Positions 55,403 through 64,000 of a stretch of 64,000 nt of DNA are shown piece by piece. Both the position numbers and the translations under genes were made by a program. The notes below the pieces were generated by a model that saw only the letters and a program-made list of their open reading frames with translations, searched no databases and was not told the origin of the DNA. Source of the stretch: Puccinia triticina (taxonomy: Eukaryota; Basidiomycota; Pucciniomycetes; Pucciniales; Pucciniaceae); contig NC_070566.1 of assembly GCF_026914185.1 (NCBI RefSeq), positions 434,001-498,000 on the forward strand, given 5' to 3'. The first letter of the stretch is position 1. Every line of letters starts with the position of its first letter.

Positions 55403-57696
55403 TTACAAGGCCAATTCCCATTTCCGCCTCTGCACCTGAAAGATATTTGTTTCCAAGCTCTCATGCATGTAGTATCTGCACACGTGCACTGAATGCTTTT
55501 GTCCCAAACGGTAAAGTCTATCGACGGCTTGATTTTCACTTGCCGGGTTCCAACTTGGTTCCTAGAAGATGTGCAAGATCAGTAGTCTGTGTGAGCCTTG
55601 GCTCTCTGCGCTGTGTGAAATGAGACTTGCCATGAGATACACGTTCTGAGCACATCGCAAGTCAATCCCCACTCCCGCGGCTTGCAATGATGCTAACAAG
55701 ACATTGCAATTATTATCGGCCCGAAATTGTCTGAGGTTGTCGTCACGCCTGCCTGCAGTCAAATCGCCTGTGAGCCTTGTTGAAACGAGTCGATTCTCTT
55801 CCAGGGCGCGCCCAATGCTGCAGTCAGAGGCTATCAGCATAACAATAGTATTTGTTTTGGGGCAAACATCACTGCTGACATTTCCAAGTACCCGACAAAA
55901 CTTGAGAACACCACCGCCTTTGGTCTTTTGATCCCTCGGGCCCCACTGAAGAATTCCTTCAGACTACCGATGAGGTGGACGATCTTGCCTGAATCCTCCC
56001 ATCTCCAGGTTGGTTGAACAAGCAGCTCGCTTCTGGCAAACAGAGGATGGTTGCAAAACTGCCTTAGCATTGTCAGCTGTTGAAAAAACTCGGTATGGTC
56101 CCATTGTTGCCCAGCTGACCGCAACCTTCCGAAAGCTGCAACAAAACTTTGGTGCAACTCCCTCGAGACTTTTTCCCATTCCAGACTGTTCCTGACAATG
56201 ACCCCATGTTCGACCTTGTCAGGAAGGTTTAAAATAGCATCTTTCGTTCGTCTCAAGCAGACTGTTTGCATTAGAAAAGTGAGACTCCTGATTGCTTCCT
56301 GCGCCCCCACATTGATTCGCGGGATTAAAAATCTCTTCCAAATCAGATCCTCGTCCCACGGCGCAATCCTCAACGTTGTGATCAAACTCTGCAGGTCCGT
56401 CAGGCGATTTTGGACCGGCGTGCCTGTTAAGCATAGTACAAACTCGGACTGCAGTTGCTGAATATTGCGGGTTCGGTTCGCATCAGGATTTCTCATCAGG
56501 CTAATAACCAATTGTCAGTTTTTGTGCACTGAGAAGAGAAGCAGAGGAATGTATTGACTCACTGCGCTTCATCCATGACAATCCTGAACCAGCAAAGATC
56601 AAGAGATTCAATGGTTAGTTGATCTGCACGTGACCCATTTGCACTCTTGGCAATCATCTCGTAGGTCGTCAAGACCACCAGGATAGACTGTAGGTTCTTT
56701 CTACTGCACCGCTTCCGCGATTTTCCATGAAAGACTAGGTAAGGGATAGCGAGAACTTCAAAGTGCAGCCGGATTTCGGCCTCCCAATTTGATAAAGTTG
56801 CCAGGGGGCATATTACCAGAGTCGCGGCTGATTGGTGTGTCCAGTCGGCCCAGTAATAATCCACCGCTGCATCATTAGTCGCCAGAATATAAGCCAAGGT
56901 GGTCAATGTCTTTCCCAAACCCATATCGTCGGCAAGTATTGATCCTCGACACCTTGACGCCATCAAGTTCGAAGTGGGGTTGATCCCGGCCTGATGTATC
57001 AAGGGGTGAAGCCAAGCGTTAATGGGGTGATTCCAAACCAACACTGGGTCGTTGTTTGGGGACTCGTTGTTTCTGAGGAACCGGAGGGCAGTCAGCTGGT
57101 GGGGCTTTAGATTGGTCCAACACTGGCGAAGAGCCGGAGCAAGCCAATCCTCCTGTGCAATACCATCATCCCCCACATGGTTAAAAGTCAGGTGTGGAAT
57201 TTCAAAGAAAAGGCTTGGGTTATAGTTCCAAATTGGTGTTAGCTCCACGTGTGCAGCTTCAAAAGCGTTCTTCACAAGGCTGACATTCTTGTGACGACTA
57301 AAAACGCAACCCCGGAGCTCGAGCTGGTCGCCAGGAAGGGTCACTACGAAAGCTTTGATCTTCATGACATCGGGGTCGTTTGGAGGGATCTTGCAACCAG
57401 TAGCTGGAGTTGAACAAGTCGATATGGGCCCTAGTAACGGACCAAGGTGTTGACTTGCAGTACTGCTGAGATCACCTATCTGCTCCTGGGGTGCTTGATA
57501 AACGTGCACTCGCCGGCGACCTCGCTGCAGAAAGCCCACCTGGGGAGTGCTGTCTCGTAAATTCCGGGTAGATGATGTCGGAATCATGAATTGGCCCAGA
57601 CAGTATGTACTGGTCATAGTCCTGGCCGGATGTTGGTTTGTGTTGAAACCGATTCACTGATTGTTGAGATCCAAGAACAATGTTATCAGGATCCAA
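55403..57696 (-). CDS. SNF2-family ATPase, Rad5/Rad16-like
   Basis: This is a DNA-dependent ATPase of the SNF2 superfamily, a nuclear chromatin or repair translocase. Two start models close in frame. From the ATG at 57617, exons 57617-56563, 56500-55880, 55817-55631 and 55561-55403 give 673 aa. From the ATG at 57696 (MDPDNIVLGSQQSVNRFQHK) with a 46-bp intron (57539-57494), the product is 684 aa. Helicase motifs: I DDMGLGKT; Ia LVICPLATLSNWEAEI; II VMDEAH, formed across the intron 56562-56501; III CLTGTPVQNRLTDLQ; then CLRRTKD and QFCNHPLF; V LASLQAAGVGIDL; VI QAVDRLYRLGQ. The last intron has a GC donor and restores VYLMEPSWNPASENQ. No RING finger is present, unlike full Rad5/Rad16. No stop or frameshift is seen. 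It may be cargo of the adjacent transposon cluster or an independent gene. Confidence 0.9.
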
Positions 57697-58855
57697 TATG
57701 ACGCAGAAAACGAACGCACATAAAGCGTCGTTTGGGGTGCAGTGTTTGGCCGGTGGGCCTGTGTTTGGTATGTGTCATTCCGGAGCGGCACCCAAACAGT
57801 CATTACATGTTGGTCAACATGTTACCAACAATCTACAATCCACAAGATTACCAAGTAGGCATCAGCACCAACATCCCAAACCACTCCGCTAAAGGTCAGC
57901 ATAGCTATGGTTTTGTTGATGGACCAGATCGCAGCACCAATGTCTATTACATCCTTTCAGAGTGACAACGCAGGGTGGCACCTGTGCGTGAGTGGTTCAG
58001 CTAGCTGTTCCCCAGCCCCCACACACGCAGGAGTGATGCTGATGTGAGATCATAGACTGTTATCCGGCAGTATTGCAGGATATCTTTCAGCTCCTGCAAT
58101 TCAGCCGCAGCTCAGCTGGCCTCTGCAACAGAAAAACAGGCGGGCACAGTCATTTCTTCACACACAAGTGAACTACATAGAACACATGTTGACAAACAGA
58201 TGCAAGTCACAACCTCAGGTTGACCAGGAAAACAAGCCCAGGGACCTATTCAAAGGGAAAGGCGCAGGACCTTCACAAAAGGTCAGAATAGATTTGCCAC
58301 ACCAAGCATTCCTCAGTCCTAATGTCATGTTTCTGCATCCTGGAGGACTTTGGAGCTCCATTCAACTTCCCATTGAAAGTGCACATCAGCGGCTGATAGT
58401 GGTGAACAGGAACATTCCCCCATCTGAGCTGTGCGCATCTCTCAATCACCCACCTGCCTGTGTTTCACCTTTTAGGGAGCAAAGGTGCTTGTGGGTTTGT
58501 TCCAGGTTGTGATTTCTAGGCTTCCCTGTTCATTTACACCTGATCAGCACTCTTAACTGAACTAAGTATGGCTAAAGACATTCACTGGAGATCCCAGGGC
58601 TCAGGCTTTGTGGATCAGGGGGCAGGAATAAAACAAAGGAGCAGTTATTATACCTGATATATGAAGTCTGAAGAGTTGGGTATGAGTGGACTCAAGTATC
58701 AAATACATTTGGCTTATGTAAACAGGCAAAGAGAGTTACGGACAACTCCATCACACTATCAAGTGCAATCACCAGTGAGTCAAATATGAGGTTGGACTTA
58801 CATTACAGCTGGCACCCAGCTCACATCAGACTGCTTGACTCATAAAATTAAGGTT
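57697..58855. other. spacer, no supported gene
   Basis: The region upstream of the SNF2 gene includes its promoter on the minus strand. Short frames at 57.7-58.5 kb on the plus strand show no recognisable protein. No terminal repeat matching the left side of the gene cluster was found. Confidence 0.4.
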
Positions 58856-60060
58856 GGGCACTCTCTAAAGAGTGCCACACTTCCTTCCCTGGTGATGGTA
58901 GGTTACGGAAGGTTGTTTGGATCACCTAGCAACACATGATATCTTGCAGTGCGGAATATGCAGGCAGATAAGGTGTTCAAGGAGTTTCCCTGTAGAAGGA
59001 TTTACATCATTGTTGGGCAGGCAGTACAACACATGCATATATTGCTGTGCAACTGATATCCCCTGCAGAAAATAGCCCTCACAAGGAGTTCCCCTGGAGC
59101 TAAATTCCCTCACCTTTCAATATATAAGGAGGCCTCTTTCCCCCCCTCATCAGATCTTTTTCCCATCAGCCTACAGAGGTTTGGTCACAGTGGTTAGTTT
59201 AGTTACAGTGGTAGTTTAGTGGTAGTGGTAGTTTAGTGGTAGTGGTAGTAGTAGTGGTAGTGTCAAGTTTGAATTAGTAGTAGTAGTAGTAGTCAGGAGC
59301 TCTAGTAGTAATTAAAGTGCCTTATCAAGAGATTGTTTAATGAAGAGATCATTACCAACCTTCTCATCAACAACCCATCATCAACAACCCATCATCAACA
59401 ACCCATCATCAACAACCCATCATCAACAACCCATCATCAACAACCCATCATCAACAACCCATCATCAACAACCCATCATCAACAACCCATCATCAACAAC
59501 CCATCATCAACAACCCATCATCAACAACCCATCATCAACAACCCATCATCAACAACCCATCATCAACAACCCATCATCAACAACCCATCATCAACAACCC
59601 ATCATCAACAACCCATCATCAACAACCCATCATCAACAACCCATCATCAACAACCCATCATCAACAACCCATCATCAACAACCCATCATCAACAACCCAT
59701 CATCAACAACCCATCATCAACAACCCATCATCAACAACCCATCATCAACAACAATTGTATCTTACATAATTAATCCCACTGGATTATATTATCCCCCATC
59801 ATCAGAAGCTGTAACAGATCTGCAAGATTAGTGATTTTAGGTATCTAGGTCTGATAGAGATTACTATACAAAAGTAAGATCTGTCTTGGAATGAGCCACA
59901 TCTTTATAAATATTTATTACAAGACTCTTAGTTATTTGCATAGTACCATTAGAGGGGCAGGTCTTTCAAACCACCTGTAAGTTGTAATAGCCTTTCAACC
60001 TATCAGCAATTTATTTCCCCCTCAGAGGATATTTCACCAAATAAACATTTGGTGTCCCAC
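58856..60060 (+). mobile_element. LTR-like region
   Basis: A palindromic start GGGCACTCTCTAAAGAGTGCC (about 58857) matches the reverse complement at 35598-35640. A TATA-like CAATATATAAGGAGG lies at about 59118, followed by GTAGTGGTAG repeats. The region ends near CATTTGGTGTCCC, which resembles a primer-binding junction. The 14-bp minisatellite lies in its middle. No retrotransposon ORF follows. The assignment rests on layout only. Confidence 0.4.
59363..59753 (+). repeat. perfect 14-bp minisatellite, about 28 units
   Basis: CCCATCATCAACAA is repeated about 28 times with no visible variation. Because 14 is not a multiple of 3, every plus-strand frame encodes the same 14-residue period (HHQQPIINNPSSTT). 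Long open frames here are therefore trivial and not evidence for a gene. Confidence 0.95.
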
Positions 60061-60377
60061 AAGAGTCCCTACAATGCAACATTGCACAAAAACATCCTTT
60101 TTTTGTGTCAAACAACCAATTTTCCAAGAATTTTTTGCTTCTTTGCAACCCCAGTTCAAAATATTTTCCTGTACAACCCTCAAGACCAACATCATGGCCC
60201 TGTACAACTACATGAAGGAGAAGCTAGCAGTCAATCTTGCTGAAGTCAACTGAATTGGCTTGACAGCCAATCTCTGGGCCTTTTCAAACCAGACACAATT
60301 TATGGTAGTCTTGGAAACGACGCCATGAAATTTATGGTATTTCAGATAATGAAGAATCCAAAGAAGCACTCTATGTG

Positions 60378-62695
60378 TCATGAAATAGTGGGATTTTGAA
60401 GAAAAACTGCAATTTTATCCAAAAGCTCCTGATAAGAAGGAAGTGGAGGATCATTCAAATTAAGTAGGTTGTATTTTGAAGTTGCCTCTTCATACCAAAA
60501 TTCAAATAGTGATATTGCAATCTTGCATGCCTCATCTTCTGATTGGTATCCTGGTTTATTCAATCTCAATGATAAGTATTTGTGTGGAGAACTAAACAAT
60601 TTCTCTGGTGAATTGGGAGATGGAAATTGAATTTTAACCCAGCAAAAGATTGGTAAGCTAGTTTTAGTTTTCTCAAATAAAATCTGAATAAACCATTCAA
60701 TGATATCATCATAGCTTTCCAGTGCCTTGTTTGTTAGACTTTTGAATGCAATACTGTGCATGATACCAAGAAAATTAACTATCTGAGTGATTCTACCTTT
60801 AAGCAACTTATATTTATTCCTCTTTTGATTTAGCCTTGTTTCAATTCCCCTCAAACCAACAAAAACTTCCTGTTCCCCAGAATTAACTTTCCCTTGGGCA
60901 ACTGGGATGAGGTAAAGAGGTGAACCATCCAAGCTTATTGCTTCTCTATGATATAAATCCAAGCGGCTTCTCAACAAATACTTGCGTAATTTTTCTTCAA
61001 TACACATTCTGAATTTTTCAGGGATAACTGGGGCTTCTTGTTTCAAGATCAATTTTAATGAATAGAATAGCAAATATTTCATTGTATCTCCATCAGCTGT
61101 AGGTAATATTTTGTCTTTAACTTCATAGATAATTTTACTTTCCTGCTCCAATTTTTCCATCAACATTTCCCTCATTTTTGAAAGAAAATTCCAACACATC
61201 TGTGGATGATTTTTGATCTCCAAACCACCAATTTTTAAAAACAACTTGTGTTTATACCAATGATCCAGCAAGGAAAATGCTAATTCAGCTTTCTCATGGA
61301 AGGTAATCTTGTGCCAATTCCAGTTGGTCAAAACTATTGACATTCCTTCCTTCATACTGGAAAATTTGGTTCCAGATTTTTGTGCATCTTCCCATGTTCC
61401 CTCAAACCAACCAAATAATGGGAGACCATCTTCAGTTTTTTCTAAGAAGATATTACCAAACCATTCCAGCAAGTCTTCCAGTATTTCCTTTCTGATTTCC
61501 CAAAAATTTTTGACTGATACCACATGAAATAGACAGTCCATGAAGAAGTGCCAACATCTCCAGGATTTGTGCAATTTTATTTTTTGCACCATTCAACTTC
61601 CTTGTGAAGTTTGCAGCCTTGCCCCTAAAACCTGCTGGTTGAATCAAAAATTTACAATATCCAGGAGGTTGTCTTGAACAATTAACTTGAATAAGCTCAA
61701 TTGCTGGGATTTTGAACTTTATCTTTTGAGGATTATATGGAATTAGTACCTTGTTGACTTTTTTCAATTTACCTTCAAATGTTAACAAGAAATCATTTAT
61801 GGCTGATGATTGATTATTCTCTCCAAGGCATTTCGTTAACCATGCTAATAGGGGATCCCAAGTTTCATCTAAATCAACTATTTTAAATTTTCCTAGATGA
61901 TGATCCAATCCAAATACCATAGGCTCTGGCTTAACAGAGCTTGATGGAAAAACCTGATTGTTTATTATATCTTCTTGCCATTGGGGTTCAATCTTCATTT
62001 TTTTTTTGGCTGTAAAAATTTGATTCATTGGCCTGATCTGGATCTCTCCTGTGCTTGTTCAAAGCCAAAACATTTCTGGTCTGAGCAGCATCTTGGCTAT
62101 CTTCAAGCACCAGTAATTTGGATTCAGAATACTTCAATGATTCTATCCCTTCTTGTTACATACCCACCAAAACAAATTTTGTCAGGACAGAAAGTTGAAT
62201 CTGCAGTTTCTTGATTCCTATCTCAAAGATTCTGACTTACTTTCCAGCTTCAATTTACTATGATATGTTTGACTCCTTGATCCATCTTGGGGAAAATTGG
62301 CTGAATTGGGGACCATTTCTTCTGGCAATGAAAATTTATGCAACCAGTGGCCAGCATTGACAGATGCAATCCAAAAGCACAATTCAGCTAAATTGTAGAT
62401 CACATTGGACCATGAGAGTGTATTTTTGCTTACTTTTGGGGTGAAAACCTTCATATGGTTCATCAAGATTAATCTTGGAATCATCAGAGATGTTGGGTTC
62501 TGTTGGGCTATTTTGCATTGAGGGGTCTCCCAATAGAGCAAAGTTGAGTGGTGAACTATGTAGGTTGGTCTCCTCATTTTTTGGTGGTAGCAGCTCAGTA
62601 TGAAATGGTGTGGGATTGGGACTGATTGAGAAGTCTAAATAAGAAATCAAAGTGAAGGCTGCTACAAGCAACCAATTCTGAAAAGCTTTCTTCAT
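60378..62695 (-). pseudogene. LPLFGW-family copy C, one main frameshift
   Basis: Exon 1 (62695-62435) encodes MKKAFQNWLLVAAFTLISYL, the clearest signal-peptide-like start of the family, with an HSSPLNFALLGDPSM region and the shared GTAAGC donor. Exon 2 (about 62384-62243) is intact: CFWIASVNAGHWLHKFSLPE through SQTYHSKLKLE. The last exon (about 62140-60378) contains IVDLDETWDPLLAWLTKCLG and reads open to about 61500. There one base changes the frame inside GNQKGN/LEDLLEWFGNIFLEK. It then continues through module 1 (GLPLFGWFEGTWEDAQ, LLDHWYKHK) and module 2 (SLPIFCWVKIQF, LFEFWYEEA) to FLQNPTIS. In module 2 the conserved FGW is FCW. Except for that frameshift, copy C preserves the full architecture and defines exon 2. 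Confidence 0.6.
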
Positions 62696-62699
62696 GGTA

Positions 62700-64000
62700 A
62701 GATGTGGCGTGCGGGGAAGTATTAGGGCAACCTTGCGTCCACTCATTCATAACCTGGGCATCTACGTGGACACGTCCGTGATTTTGATGCATGTATGTAT
62801 GATTCTGAATGCTACCTGGCCCAGAAATGTTTCAATCCAGCTGGCTTCAATCAAAAGTATCCAGCATTTCAATATCACATATTTAATGGCACGCAGTTGG
62901 GCATATATATTAGTAACAAGTCACAAACAGCACGGCTGTATCTTCTTGGTGTGCTGAACAGCCCTGCAAAAGTTGCGTTGATGGGCCATGCGGATGCCAA
63001 GGGCCAGAGGACTTGCCGCTTCGAGTTCCGTTCCCCTTCATACGGCAAGCAAAAAGAAAAAACAAGAAAGCGAGTGGTTGAATGGGAACTCTCTGCTGCT
63101 TCTTTATGCTCAACTGACTGTAGACTACAAAGCACCCATGGATCTTTGATTGATTGTGCTCCGAGTTCTGCACTCTGTTCGCCCCGGCTACAGAACTCGT
63201 CGGACAAGCTCTGCCAGACAACTGCTCGGACAACATTGCAGGCACTTTGTGCAGTGCATGCCACTGAGTGCAGAATCAACAGAGCTGACCCAAATCTCCT
63301 GATTCCAAAGGGGCAAGCAGTGGACCGTTTCAGCCCCACAGGCCCACGTCGGTCATTGCCGTCAAATGCACACACAATTGGCCTATCCTTCCCCTTTCCA
63401 GTTTTGCTGTTTTAATCATGTAACCGTGTTGATCTTTTTAGGAAAATTTAGATTACCCAGGTGCCTTCTAATCAATGTGGGCCTTGATAGCCAGGAATGT
63501 CAATTTGATGCAACAGAAGAAGACCTGAGAAGGCAATGGACAAATCTCATCGAAACAGATTTCGCATTAATAGTTAAACATAGATGAAGGATTTTGGAAG
63601 GTGGAACGGATAGATTGGTTACAGGTGGGATGGTGAATATGGTAATTTTTTTGGTAGCTATAATATAGTTTGATGCGGGTACTTCCCTGCATATCAGTTT
63701 TATCTTTCTAGAGATATATACTACATCGTTAGATAAGAATAGACATCGTTCAAGTTGGCAGAGAAATATGATAGATGCTGTTGATGTGGAGAAGAAGAAA
63801 CAGATGGTTTTGATCCAAGCAAGCTTTGCTGTCCGATGAAATAATGCCAGATAAGAAGAAGCGAACGAAGAGATGTGCCAGCAGAAGAAAGGAAGTGGAG
63901 ACGGTTGGATTACTTTTGAGGATTGTGATTGCCAAAGGTTGATCTGTCGATTTATTCCAGTTTGGGTGGCTGCTGACCGCGAGCTTCGGTAGGAGTTGAG
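62700..64000. other. 5' flank of copy C, then spacer
   Basis: Positions 62700-62900 retain weak similarity to the 5' flanks of copies A and B (GCCCAGAAATGTTTCAATCCAG, then CAATATCACATATTTAATGG). Beyond 62930 the plus-strand frames to 63415 and 63587 show no recognisable protein. No further gene is called. Confidence 0.4.

Noticed and set aside
59333..59831. Two long plus-strand open frames of 146 and 163 codons
   Set aside because: They are a consequence of a 14-bp repeat without stop codons. The repeat peptide is the same in all frames, so openness carries no information.

Overview
The window is eukaryotic and fungal: spliced genes with short (about 45-190 bp) GT-AG introns, a cullin, a kelch/BTB protein, and dense decayed transposons with basidiomycete-type transposases. 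The best guess is a rust fungus (Pucciniomycotina). That is inferred from gene types, intron style and repeat density; no rDNA or other species marker is present. Coordinates of multi-exon genes were derived by hand from splice signals and reading-frame continuity.

Layout. (1) 1-3.7 kb: an LTR retrotransposon relic (gag, zinc knuckle, aspartic protease; no RT, RNase H or integrase). (2) 4.9-12.1 kb: a decayed DNA transposon with a minus-strand transposase and a divergent plus-strand accessory gene. (3) 13.9-20.8 kb: the only clearly cellular island, a complete 14-exon cullin-1-type gene and a 4-exon kelch/BTB gene. (4) 21.5-38.8 kb: a non-coding mosaic of MITEs, several with readable target-site duplications, tRNA-derived elements and hairpin or minisatellite arrays. 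(5) 41-57.7 kb: a gene cluster with (in order) an unknown gene split by a solo LTR, an intact unknown 547-aa gene, a tnp2/Plavaka-like transposase, a divergent accessory locus, a 225-bp tandem tRNA-like array and an intact SNF2/Rad5-Rad16-like ATPase. (6) 58.8-60 kb: an LTR-like region with a 14-bp minisatellite.

Three dispersed minus-strand copies (A at 23-25.3 kb, B at 30.3-32.6 kb, C at 60.4-62.7 kb) belong to an unrecognised gene family. Each has a short hydrophobic N-terminal exon and a long C-terminal exon with an internally duplicated module marked by LPLFGW/LPIFGW and (H/F)WY motifs. A 38-bp interrupted palindrome, always exactly 38 bp, occurs six times, only between 39.2 and 53.4 kb, around the transposase gene cluster.

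How it fits together. The cullin and the kelch/BTB protein are ordinary cellular genes that happen to be neighbours. Cullins do use BTB proteins as adaptors, but nothing here shows that these two cooperate. Almost everything else is mobile DNA at different stages of decay. In-frame TGA codons that split otherwise continuous transposon frames suggest CpG-to-TpG decay. The X-Y-transposase-Z-SNF2 cluster may be one large cargo-bearing transposon, but I could not identify its ends.
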